Shown here: positions 32,061-40,005 of the stretch, piece by piece
How positions within the stretch are numbered: the first letter of the stretch is position 1
Layout of the letters: every line of letters begins with the position of its first letter
Assembly (NCBI RefSeq): GCF_000017805.1
Contig: NC_009767.1
Span: 1,364,001-1,428,000, forward strand
Source: Roseiflexus castenholzii DSM 13941
GTDB taxonomy: Bacteria > Chloroflexota > Chloroflexia > Chloroflexales > Roseiflexaceae
Reading direction: 5' to 3'
Length of the DNA stretch: 64,000 nt
Made by a program: the position numbers and the translations under genes
Notes under the pieces: model-generated
Told to the model about the DNA's origin: nothing
Seen by the model: only the letters and a program-made list of their open reading frames with translations
Databases searched by the model: none

Positions 32061-32096
32061 CGGGGCAGGCAATCAAACGCCTGCCCCGGTTTTTTT
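32061..32096 (+). terminator. Strong intrinsic terminator with no plus-strand gene before it
   Basis: CGGGGCAGGC / AATCAAAC / GCCTGCCCCG with a 10-bp perfect stem, followed by GTTTTTTT. The T-run is on the plus strand. The minus-strand GlsB gene stops in the same T-run region, and in that direction the hairpin is followed only by GTCTTTAAG, so it is weak for GlsB. Confidence 0.8.
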
Positions 32097-32355
32097 AACG
32101 CCGGCGCTGCCGAATCTGTCCGGTGATGGCGAGCAGAACGATCGCTCCCAGCACTGCCACGCCAAAACTGCGCACATCCCATCCGAAATTCGTTCCGCCG
32201 AATCCCAGCAGATCCATAATCAGTCCGCCAACGAATGCGCCCAGGATGCCGATGATGATATTCATCAGGCATCCCTGGCGTTCCTCGATGCCGACGAGCA
32301 GGCTTGCAACCCATCCGGCCAGTGCGCCGAAAATAATCCAGGAAATGGGTCCCAT
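32095..32355 (-). CDS. GlsB/YeaQ/YmgE family stress-response membrane protein
   Basis: An 86-residue protein with three predicted helices, matching the Transgly_assoc (YeaQ/YmgE) family: WIIFGALAGWVASLLVG, then the conserved GCLMNIIIGILGAFVGGLIM and a C-terminal SFGVAVLGAIVLLAITGQI, basic end RQRRR. The family is induced by stress in several bacteria; the molecular role is not known. GGAAACAACGCC lies before the ATG (weak GGAAA site). A palindromic element (32383-32532) is inserted 28 bp upstream of the start, which may influence its promoter. Confidence 0.85.
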   Translation of the reverse strand: MGPISWIIFGALAGWVASLLVGIEERQGCLMNIIIGILGAFVGGLIMDLLGFGGTNFGWDVRSFGVAVLGAIVLLAITGQIRQRRR

Positions 32356-32382
32356 GGCGTTGTTTCCTTTCTGTCAGGTCTC

Positions 32383-32532
32383 ATACCAATGACCTGTGAC
32401 CATCCGGCATGGTCACCCCGAGCAGCGTGAGGAGTCTTGCGCGACCCGCTCAGATTCCTCGCTGCGTTTACCCTGAGCGAAGCGAAGGGCTCGGAATGAC
32501 ACGCATGTGGCATCTTCAATCGTCATTGGTAT
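32383..32532. repeat. Palindromic terminal-inverted-repeat element, copy 4
   Basis: 150 bp, starts ATACCAATGACCTGTGACCA and ends AATCGTCATTGGTAT, with 11-bp ends (ATACCAATGAC / GTCATTGGTAT) perfectly inverted. This is the best-preserved representative. The interior contains CGGCATGGTCACCCCGAGC and AGGGCTCGGAATGACACGC, themselves inverted. Confidence 0.85.
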
Positions 32533-32929
32533 CAGACTACTCCTATGATCACGCACTTCACTATGAGAGTGCGAGGGATGCACATTATGCGGCGCGGTAA
32601 CGTTCCATTCTTCTGATGCGCTGCCTGCCGGGCATTATACGGTGAGATTTCCCCGTGTCGTCTACCGGACATCACCCCCTCCTCCAGCAAGGGAGGGTTG
32701 GGGTGGGGCATCCCCCTTCGTAAGGGGAAGGCAAGGGTGGAAACGAGCCGGGCGCGTGCGGCATGCGCTTCTCCACTGTTTACGCTCCTGCTACTGAAAT
32801 GACGAGGGAAAAAGTAACGCAGGGGAACGCCAGACAAAGCGCCAGAAGATAGAGCGCTTATCCTCCCGCTCGCCGCCTGCAAACGATGCCCTGGGTGGTT
32901 CACACGATTTTTGGGAATACGAACCATGA
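32533..32929. other. Intergenic region between repeat copy 4 and the deacetylase promoter
   Basis: About 400 bp without a supportable gene. It contains GC-rich low-complexity words (CACCCCCTCCTCCAGCAAGG, CCCCCTTCGTAAGGGG) of dispersed repeat type. Confidence 0.4.
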
Positions 32930-32957
32930 TTGGTCACAAGAACGTTTGCGTTATAAT
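32930..32957 (+). promoter_or_regulatory. Promoter of the HDAC-like / tdk operon
   Basis: TTGGTC (32930-32935), 16-bp spacer, TATAAT (32952-32957). The -10 is consensus. It predicts a 5' leader of about 50 nt before the deacetylase ATG. Confidence 0.6.
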
Positions 32958-33015
32958 TGCCCGGCACACTGCCAGGTTGCAGCAGTCTGACGTTCACGCC
33001 CGAAGGAGACTGCCG

Positions 33016-34056
33016 ATGATCGTTGTTGCGTCCGACACCCATCTTCAGCACAATCCGCCCCACGAGTTCCTCGATGGCGCGCTGATTCCAATCTACGAGA
33101 CGCCGGAACGTGTGGCGATTATTCGCGCCGCGCTCGAACGTGCTGCCATTGGTCCTGTCGTCGAGCCGCGCGCGTTCGGAATCGAACCGGTGCGCACCGT
33201 TCACGATGACGGATATCTGACCTATCTTGAGACGATCTACGACCGCTGGGTTGTTGCAGGCGGTGCGCCGGAAGCGGTCATTCCCGGAACGCTGGCAGTG
33301 CGCTGGATGTCGCGACCGCACGATCACCCGCTGGCTGCACCCGGGTATTATACGTTCGATACGTGCGCTCCAATTGTGGCAGGCACTTATGCCGCCGCGC
33401 GTGCTGCCGCCGATGTAGCGCTGACCGGCGCCGAGTTGCTCCTGATCGGTTCACGTTGTGCGTATGCGCTCTGTCGCCCGCCGGGACATCATGCCGGGCG
33501 TGATCTGTGCGGCGGGTACTGTTTCCTCAACAATGCTGCGATTGCAGCGGCGTATCTGGTGCGCAACGCACCAGACGCGACGTGCGCCATTCTCGACATC
33601 GATTTCCACCACGGCAATGGCACACAACAGATCTTTTACGAACGCAGTGATGTGCTGTTTGTCTCGATCCACGCCGCACCGTCGTACCAGTATCCCTTCT
33701 TTCTGGGCTACGCCGATGAGCGCGGCGCCGGCGCCGGTGAGGGGTATAATCTGAACCTGCCGCTGGATGCGGGCGTAGGGGACCGTGAGTATCTGGTGGC
33801 GCTCGACCGGGCGCTCGATGCGATTGCAGCGTTTGCGCCGCGTTTTCTGGTGCTTTCGGCAGGGTTCGATACGTTCGAAGGCGATCCGGTCGCCAATCAT
33901 GGCGACAGTTTTGCGCTTAGCATGGCAGTCTACCCTGAGATCGGGCGGCGCATTGCTGCGCTCAATCTGCCGACACTGGTCGTTCAGGAGGGAGGATACG
34001 CCATCGACGCACTCGGCGATAATGTCGTCGGGCTGTTACAGGGTCTCGAGGAGTAA
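33016..34056 (+). CDS. Histone deacetylase superfamily protein (acetylpolyamine amidohydrolase-like)
   Basis: A 346-residue zinc hydrolase. The HDAC fold motifs are all visible: the opening H-P...E-R-P-type segment (YETPERVAIIRAALERAAIG), CRPPGHHAGRDLCGGYCFLN with the catalytic His pair, AILDIDFHHGNGTQQIFYER with the zinc Asp and His, VSIHAAPSYQYPFF, and FLVLSAGFDTFEGDP with the second zinc Asp, then VVQEGGYAIDALGDN with the transition-state Tyr. IHAAPSYQYPFF followed by GYADERGAGAGEG is the acetylpolyamine amidohydrolase pattern, so removal of acetyl groups from polyamines is the best guess. GAAGGAGA precedes the ATG at 33016. tdk follows by 6 bp. Confidence 0.88.
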   Translation: MIVVASDTHLQHNPPHEFLDGALIPIYETPERVAIIRAALERAAIGPVVEPRAFGIEPVRTVHDDGYLTYLETIYDRWVVAGGAPEAVIPGTLAVRWMSRPHDHPLAAPGYYTFDTCAPIVAGTYAAARAAADVALTGAELLLIGSRCAYALCRPPGHHAGRDLCGGYCFLNNAAIAAAYLVRNAPDATCAILDIDFHHGNGTQQIFYERSDVLFVSIHAAPSYQYPFFLGYADERGAGAGEGYNLNLPLDAGVGDREYLVALDRALDAIAAFAPRFLVLSAGFDTFEGDPVANHGDSFALSMAVYPEIGRRIAALNLPTLVVQEGGYAIDALGDNVVGLLQGLEE

Positions 34057-34062
34057 GCAGGT

Positions 34063-34647
34063 ATGACACGCCTTTCGTCAGGGGGCCGCATCGAAGTGAT
34101 CTGCGGCTGCATGTTCAGCGGGAAGACCGAAGAACTGATCCGTCGTCTGAACCATGTGCGCCTGGCGCGCCAGCGGTTGATCGCCTTCACTCCGCGCCGC
34201 GACACGCGCTACCGGCTCGGCAGCCTCGTCAGCCACAATGGTCTTTCAGTCGAGGCGCGCGTGATCGATTCGATCCGCGATACTCCGGCACATCTCAATA
34301 CCGATATTCATGTGGTGGCAGTCGACGAACTGCATCTGCTCGACGACCCGCCCGACGCGGCGCGGGAGGTGTGTCAGGACCTGGCAGACCGTGGATTGCG
34401 CGTCATTGTCGCCGGGCTGGATCAGGACTTTCGCGCGCAGCCGTTCCCGGCAATGGCACAGTTGATGGCGGTTGCCGAACAGGTTGATAAACTGTATGCG
34501 ATTTGCGTCCGTTGTGGTGCGTATGCGACCCGCTCGCAGCGCCTGATCGACGGCAAGCCAGCGCCGGCTGATGCGCCGACGATTGTTGTCGGCGGGCAGG
34601 AATTGTACGAAGCGCGCTGTCGCGCCTGCTACGAACCGGCGCGCTAG
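34063..34647 (+). CDS. tdk: Thymidine kinase
   Basis: A 194-residue type II thymidine kinase that phosphorylates thymidine with ATP (dTMP salvage). P-loop GRIEVICGCMFSGKTEELIR; lasso-region Cys pairs ICVRCGAY and ARCRACYEPAR for a structural zinc; VVVGGQELYEARC at the end. The catalytic acidic segment is AVDELHLLDD where most members have DEAQFF or DEVQFF: the base Glu is kept but Gln-Phe-Phe is replaced by Leu-His-Leu-Leu. It forms an operon with the deacetylase and converges with a methyltransferase 9 bp further. Confidence 0.92.
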   Translation: MTRLSSGGRIEVICGCMFSGKTEELIRRLNHVRLARQRLIAFTPRRDTRYRLGSLVSHNGLSVEARVIDSIRDTPAHLNTDIHVVAVDELHLLDDPPDAAREVCQDLADRGLRVIVAGLDQDFRAQPFPAMAQLMAVAEQVDKLYAICVRCGAYATRSQRLIDGKPAPADAPTIVVGGQELYEARCRACYEPAR

Positions 34648-34656
34648 GGCGCTCGC

Positions 34657-35553
34657 TCATGGAATAATAGGTGCTGTTGTCTGCTGCTGGTACGGTGCAG
34701 GATCGAAGCCGACCCACCTGATTCCTGCGACGCCGTCGAAGCGGCGTGCCATGACTGCCAGCGCTTCGGGGTTGTTGTCCACCAGGATGAAGCGCCGTCC
34801 GAGTTCGAGCGCCGCAATCCCTGTCGTGCCGCTGCCGGCAAAGAAATCGAGCACCAGCGATCCCGGCTTCGACGATGCCTGAACGATCCGGCGCAGAATA
34901 CCGAGTGGCTTCTGCGTCGGGTAGCCGGTCTTTTCGGCGCCGTTGGTGGGCACAATCGTGTGCCACCAGCAATCGGTTGGCAATTTACCGCGCGCCGCCT
35001 TTTCAGGACCGACCAACCCCGGCGCCATGTAGGGGATGCGTTCAATTTCATCGACATTGAACACGTAGCGGGAGAGGTTTTTGACATAGAGCAGAATATT
35101 GTCGTGCTTGGGGGGCCAGCGGTTCTTTGGTCGTCCGCCATAGTCATATGCCCAGATAATCTCGTTCAAAAACGACTCACGCCCGAATATGGCGTCGAGC
35201 AGCACCTTGCAATAGTGGACCTCCCGGTAATCCACGTGAAAGTAGAACGACCCAGATGGCGCCAACACGCGATGCGCTTCGACCAGGCGCGGCTCCAGGA
35301 ATGCCAGATAATCGTCGAACACGTCACTGAACCGTCGTGATCCCAGGATGATGCTTTTGTACCGCTGTCCCTGGAATCCCACGCGGTCGCCATCGTCGGA
35401 ACGCTCCGTTTTGAGTTGGACGCGCTGCTGATGCTTGCCGGTGTTGAAGGGGGGGTCGATGTAGATCAGATCGACGGACCCGGAAGGAAGAGCGCGGAGA
35501 ATATCAAGATTGTCCGCCAGATAGATGGCGCCGGTGGTGTTGTGGTCGATCAT
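34657..35553 (-). CDS. Site-specific DNA methyltransferase, beta class (N6-adenine/N4-cytosine)
   Basis: A 298-residue enzyme from the ATG at 35553 (an upstream GTG at 35574 is also in frame). The catalytic motif IV is near the N-terminus, DLIYIDPPFNTGKHQ, and the SAM motif I near the C-terminus, SLVLDFFAGSGTTGIAALEL, the beta-class order; YPTQKPLGILRRIVQASSKP is motif X. Target recognition lies between (GGRPKNRWPPKHDNIL). No restriction gene is adjacent, so it looks like an orphan or regulatory methyltransferase. It converges with tdk. Confidence 0.88.
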   Translation of the reverse strand: MIDHNTTGAIYLADNLDILRALPSGSVDLIYIDPPFNTGKHQQRVQLKTERSDDGDRVGFQGQRYKSIILGSRRFSDVFDDYLAFLEPRLVEAHRVLAPSGSFYFHVDYREVHYCKVLLDAIFGRESFLNEIIWAYDYGGRPKNRWPPKHDNILLYVKNLSRYVFNVDEIERIPYMAPGLVGPEKAARGKLPTDCWWHTIVPTNGAEKTGYPTQKPLGILRRIVQASSKPGSLVLDFFAGSGTTGIAALELGRRFILVDNNPEALAVMARRFDGVAGIRWVGFDPAPYQQQTTAPIIP

Positions 35554-36016
35554 AAAGTGCTGCGCTTCACGCACAATGATGCTGAACCATGATTTGGACA
35601 GTCTCCTGGCGACTCTACAGGATTTCGGTCATTTGTGCAAGGCGACGGGTGTGGATTCTGGCAGGAGGTGGGGACGCTCCCGCTGATGGGGCGCGGCGGA
35701 GCACACGAATGTCCACGGATCGAGACGGATGGGACGGATTGAGGGTCTTCTCTTGCCGGCAGTCCACACACTACGCATCATACCAATGACCTGTGACCAT
35801 CCGGCATGGTCACCCCGAGCCGCGCGAGGGGTCGTGCGCGACCCGCTCAGATTCCGCGCTGCGTTTACCCTGAGCGAAGCGAAGGGCTCGGAATGACCAG
35901 CATGCGGCATCTTCAATCGTCATTGGTGTCACTCGTCCAATCGTGTATACTGTCTCCGGCAGGGCGTCGTGAAAACGCTGCCGCCAACGCTGTTGCTGAC
36001 CATTCAAGGTGCTGCT
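35554..36016. other. Intergenic region upstream of manA
   Basis: Holds repeat copy 5 (35780-35929) and otherwise nothing recognisable. The manA promoter should lie between the element and 36016. TGTGTATACTGTCTCC at about 35942 includes a TATACT that could be a -10. Confidence 0.4.
35780..35929. repeat. Palindromic terminal-inverted-repeat element, copy 5
   Basis: 150 bp with the same ends as copy 4 (ATACCAATGAC at the left; GTCATTGGTGT at the right, one mismatch) and the same orientation. Confidence 0.85.
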
Positions 36017-37078
36017 GTGTCTTCCATCGATCTGTATCCCCTCATCACGCAACCACGTCTGGTACAACCGCTCTGGGGCGGGACGTTCCTTGGCGATTGG
36101 CTGGGACTGTCGCAACCGCGACCTGAACGCCTTGGCGAGGTCTGGCTGGTCTATGAGGCGAACCCGATCACCGAAGGAGCGCTGGCAGGGCAGACGCTTG
36201 CACAGGTGACGCGCGACTATGGTGCGGCGCTGGTTGGTGAGCGCACGATTGCGCGGTATGGCGCCGATTTCCCACTGCTCGCCAAGTTTATCGACGCGGC
36301 GGATCGTCTGTCGATCCAGGTGCACCCTGATGACGCCTATGCGCACACGCATGAGGCTGCCACCGGGTTCCACGGCAAAACCGAGGCGTGGCACATCCTG
36401 TGTGCTGCATCAGGCGCCGATGTGGTGTATGGTCTGGCGCACTCCTGCGACCGCGCTGAACTTGCCGCCGCAATTACCGCCGGTGCGCTTGAACCATTGC
36501 TGCGGCGGTTGCCGGTGTCCGCCGGTGATACGATATTTGTTCCGGCAGGGACGCTTCACGCAATCAATGCCGGGATTATACTGTTCGAGATTCAACAGAA
36601 ATCAGATCTGACCTACCGCGTCTACGATTATGGACGAGTCGATGCCGCAACCGGCAAGCCGCGCGAGTTGCACATCGAGAAGGCGCTCGATGTGATCGAC
36701 TATTCACCCGCGCCGCGAGGTGTCGTGCCGCCATTGCCGCTGGAGGCAGGGCGCGATTTGCTGTTGGCGTGCAGGTCCTTCGCGCTCGAACGTCTGGCGT
36801 TCGCCGGAGTTCTTGAGCGCACGGTCGATCCGGCGACATTCGAGATCCTGACCGTGATCGAGGGTGTGGTAATGTTGCGCTGGAATGGTGGAATTCGTGC
36901 GTTGCGGCGTGGTGAGGCGGTTGTTCTGCCAGCCTGTCTCGGTTCGTATGCGCTCGCACCAACAGGGGAAGCACGGCTTCTTCGGGCATACGTGCCGGAC
37001 CTTGATGCGCTGTGGCGCGAATTCGCACAACGCGGCGTGGACGCGACACGCATAACAGAGACGGTCGTTGAACGTTGA
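36017..37078 (+). CDS. manA: Mannose-6-phosphate isomerase, class I
   Basis: A 353-residue zinc isomerase interconverting mannose-6-phosphate and fructose-6-phosphate. Zinc ligands are in LSIQVHPDDAYAHTHE (Gln, His), GFHGKTEAWHIL (Glu) and VPAGTLHAINAGIILFEIQQ (His). SDLTYRVYDYGR follows as in the short bacterial class I enzymes. I choose the GTG at 36017, which follows CAAGGTG; the GTG at 35969 would add 16 residues not typical of the family. Together with the glycosyltransferases it can feed GDP-mannose synthesis (inference). Confidence 0.88.
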   Translation: MSSIDLYPLITQPRLVQPLWGGTFLGDWLGLSQPRPERLGEVWLVYEANPITEGALAGQTLAQVTRDYGAALVGERTIARYGADFPLLAKFIDAADRLSIQVHPDDAYAHTHEAATGFHGKTEAWHILCAASGADVVYGLAHSCDRAELAAAITAGALEPLLRRLPVSAGDTIFVPAGTLHAINAGIILFEIQQKSDLTYRVYDYGRVDAATGKPRELHIEKALDVIDYSPAPRGVVPPLPLEAGRDLLLACRSFALERLAFAGVLERTVDPATFEILTVIEGVVMLRWNGGIRALRRGEAVVLPACLGSYALAPTGEARLLRAYVPDLDALWREFAQRGVDATRITETVVER

Positions 37079-37183
37079 ACGTTCGCGGATGGCGCGGAGC
37101 AAGCGGTGCGAGAGGCGCAGGTGGCAGGGATAGCGCAAAGGTTAAGTCGAAAACTCACCCCTGACCGCCAGTTCTCGGTTCTC

Positions 37184-37333
37184 ATACCAATGACGATTGA
37201 AGATGCCGCATGCTGGTCATTCCGAGCCCTTCGCTTCGCTCAGGGTAAACGCAGCGCGGAATCTGAGCGGGTCGCGCACGACCCCTCGCGCGGCTCGAGG
37301 TGACCATGCCGGATGGTCACAGGTCATTGGTAT
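37184..37333. repeat. Palindromic terminal-inverted-repeat element, copy 6 (inverted orientation)
   Basis: Starts ATACCAATGACGATTGAAG and ends TCACAGGTCATTGGTAT, i.e. opposite to copies 2-5. It ends 15 bp before the start of the SpoIIM-like gene. Confidence 0.85.
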
Positions 37334-37348
37334 CAGTTCTCAACGGCT

Positions 37349-38320
37349 ATGCTGGTCGAAGATTTCATCAACCGCAAGAAATCATCCTGGGAACGCCTGA
37401 GCGTGATTGTGGAACGTTCGCGGCGCGGCGGACTGACGTCGCTGGAAGATGAGGAAATCACCGAACTGGGGCGATTGTACCGCAGCGCGACCTCAGATCT
37501 GGCAGTCGCGCGGCGTGATTTTCCCGGTCACCGGGTTGTCGATTATCTCAATGGACTGGTGGCGCGCGCGCACGCAGAAGTGTACCAGCGCCGCGCAGAT
37601 CGTAGCAGTGGTCTGGCGCGCTATTTCGCCGCCGATCTGCCGCGCACCTTCCGCGAGACGTGGCTTTACACGCTGGCGTCGCTGCTCATGTTCCTGATCC
37701 CGGCGCTGATCGGCTTCTTCATTACCCTGAACGATCCACCTGCCGGTTCTCTGTTGGTTCCAGGGATCGACAGCGTTATCAGCGATATTCGCGCCGGTCG
37801 TGAATGGTGGAAATCGATCAACGACGAGGGACGGTCGGCATCGGCGGCGTTGATTGCCACAAACAATATCCGAGTGGCTATTCTGGCATTTGCCGGCGGC
37901 GTGCTTCTCGGTGCGCCGACACTATTCGTCCTTGCGCAGAACGGGTTGTTGCTCGGCGTCGTGGCGGGCGCAGCGCAGGCATATGGATTCAGCGGCAACC
38001 TGTGGGGCTTTGTGGCGGCGCACGGCGTTATCGAACTGAGCGTCATCATTATTGCTGGAGGAGCAGGTTTGCAACTCGGTTGGGCAGTGGCGCGTCCAGG
38101 GCTGATCAGCCGACGCGCCGCGCTGATGCTGGCGGCTCGTCGGGCGGTTCGCCTGCTTCTTGGTTGCGCGCTGCTATTGATCATCGCGGGAGCGATCGAG
38201 GGATTCATCTCGCCGTCGGATCTGTCTCTGGCGCTCAAATGTGCAGTCGCTCTTCTCAGTGGAACTGCGTTGTACACCTATCTCCTGCTGGCAGGGCGGG
38301 AGCGTAAGCGAAAAAGTTGA
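37349..38320 (+). CDS. Stage II sporulation protein M-like (SpoIIM/DUF95) membrane protein
   Basis: A 323-residue integral membrane protein. A soluble N-terminal helix region (about 1-95; DFINRKKSSWERLSVIVERS, LGRLYRSATSDLAVARRDFP) precedes about six helices from TWLYTLASLLMFLIPALIGF on. The SpoIIM-like core is NNIRVAILAFAGGVLLGAPT, FVLAQNGLLLGVVAGAAQAY and FVAAHGVIELSVIIIAGGAG. In Bacillus SpoIIM is part of the engulfment complex, but homologues are widespread in non-sporulating bacteria with unknown role. No ribosome site is apparent (CAACGGCT before the ATG at 37349) and a repeat element ends 15 bp upstream, so the native control region may have been displaced. Confidence 0.8.
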   Translation: MLVEDFINRKKSSWERLSVIVERSRRGGLTSLEDEEITELGRLYRSATSDLAVARRDFPGHRVVDYLNGLVARAHAEVYQRRADRSSGLARYFAADLPRTFRETWLYTLASLLMFLIPALIGFFITLNDPPAGSLLVPGIDSVISDIRAGREWWKSINDEGRSASAALIATNNIRVAILAFAGGVLLGAPTLFVLAQNGLLLGVVAGAAQAYGFSGNLWGFVAAHGVIELSVIIIAGGAGLQLGWAVARPGLISRRAALMLAARRAVRLLLGCALLLIIAGAIEGFISPSDLSLALKCAVALLSGTALYTYLLLAGRERKRKS

Positions 38321-38390
38321 TGCCAGGGCGTTTCTGATGGCGATGCTTTACACCTGTGCGTCGCGCGAGCGGCAAGGGCAAGCGGCGCCT

Positions 38391-38501
38391 GTGCGTCGGC
38401 GCGTCAATCGTTGCGAGCCGTTCCAGCCTTGTGGCGCTGCTCACCACCCTGCCGGAAGTTTCTCCGTGTGCATCGGCGCGTCAATCGTTGCGAGCCGTTC
38501 C
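38391..38501. repeat. Direct repeat of 34 bp, 77 bp apart
   Basis: GGCGCGTCAATCGTTGCGAG with CCGTTCC occurs at 38391-38424 and 38468-38501 with one mismatch in the flanks (GTGCGTCGG / GTGCATCGG). The right copy contains the natural stop of the PAS-STAS frame, so the duplication copied the gene's end. Nothing else is seen in 38321-38390. Confidence 0.6.
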
Positions 38502-39796
38502 GGTGGATGCGCCAGGTTTCCGCCTGCCTGTTTCCCCCATCATCGCCAGGCGCACGCCGGTCTGCAACGTGCCGGCGGTGCGGATGCCTTCCAGGCTCAC
38601 CCCCAGTTGCACCAGCGTCTGCGCCACCTGCGGCTTGTGCCGGTCAGCACCACCTGCGCGCCCAGCAGCCGCACCGCCTGCGCCGCGCGCACCAGGGCGT
38701 TGGCCACCTGCGTATCGACCACCTGCACCCCGGTGATGTCCACAATCGCCATCTCGGCGCGATGCGCGGCCACCCCCTCGAGCAGCGAATCCACGATCTG
38801 CTGCGCTCGCGCGCTGTCGATGGCGCCGACCAGCGGCATAATCACCGCCGTCTCGCTGATCGGGATGAGCGGCGTCGAGAGTTCGCGGATGGCGGCGCGC
38901 TGCGCGTCGATCACCTGCTGCTGCAAGGCGAAGCGCTCCTCCTCGGCGCGCTTCTGTGCGCTGATGTCGCGCAGAAAGCCAATTATCCGAAGTCTGTCAT
39001 TGGGTGACATCTGAGCGTACATGGTTGCGGCCACCGGCACGATGCCGCCGTCCTTGCGGCGGATGCGCACTTCGAGGAACGCGGCTTTGCCTTCCGCCAG
39101 GCGCGCCAGAGTGACCTGCACCGCGTGACGATCCTCGTTGTGAATGTAATCGAAGCCATTCATGCCGATCAGGTCGTCGCCGTAGCCGGTCAACGCCTTG
39201 TAGGCGGCATTGGCGTAGAGAATGGCGCCGGCGAAATCGGCGACGCCGATGGCGTCGGGGGCGTTCTCGACGAGCGCCTCGAAGAGGCGCAGGCGCTCCT
39301 CGCGCTGCACTTCGGCGGTCAGGTCCTCGAACATACCGGTCATGGCGACAGGATGACCGGCGTCGTTGCGAATGACGAAGGCGTTGATCCGCACCGGGAT
39401 GGCGTGGCCGTTGCGATGGCGCAGGCGTCCGCTCCCGCGCCAGACGCCATCGTTCTGAATGTGCCTGACAATTGCCTCCAGCAAAGGCAAATCATGCTCA
39501 AAGTAGAGCATCGTCATATGTTTGCCATCCAGCCTGTCGTAGCCGGTCAGCGCCGAGAATGCAGGATTGGCATAGGTGACGACGCCATCGAGTCGGACGA
39601 TGCTGATAGCCTGTGGCGCGGTTTCGACAAGCACACGAAACCCATGCGCCTCCTCACAAGTTTTGTGATTGATCACGGATGATGCGGAAGCCATACCGGT
39701 GCGAGCAGCGAGTTGCGCTTCCAATTCGCGGACACGCTGGCGCAGCGCGGCGTTCTCGGCTTCGAGATCGGGGGTGGTGTCAGGTGTCATAGTCAT
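38481..39796 (-). pseudogene. PAS-PAS-STAS (RsbR-like) protein with a late frameshift
   Basis: The main frame (39796-38597) encodes a coiled N-terminus (ENAALRQRVRELEAQLA), PAS 1 (FRVLVETAPQAISIVRLDGV), PAS 2 (LFEALVENAPDAIGVADFAG with LRIIGFLRDISAQKRAEEER) and most of a STAS domain (AIRELSTPLIPISETAVIMP, MAIVDITGVQVVDTQVANAL). After AQVVLTG it goes out of frame and stops at 38597. One base lost near 38640 explains it: the next frame reads PQVAQTLVQLGVSLEGIRTA, GTLQTGVRLAMM, the normal STAS end, and stops at 38481. RsbR/RsbS-type proteins relay signals in stressosomes. It is broken or a sequencing error; the truncated form loses the last STAS helix. Confidence 0.8.
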
Positions 39797-40005
39797 TGCA
39801 GTACACTATTTTCCATTGATAGTCAGATGATGCTGGCGCCTCCGGCGTCTTTCGGCGCCCAGATACGCACAGTGTTCGAGCAACCCTCACGGTCACAGGT
39901 GAGAACGCTGACACGGCGTGGTCATTCTGTGTCGTGCGCCGGATATTCGTTGATATGATACCCACAGAGTGTACCGGATGATTACCGGACACTATCATGA
40001 AAGGC

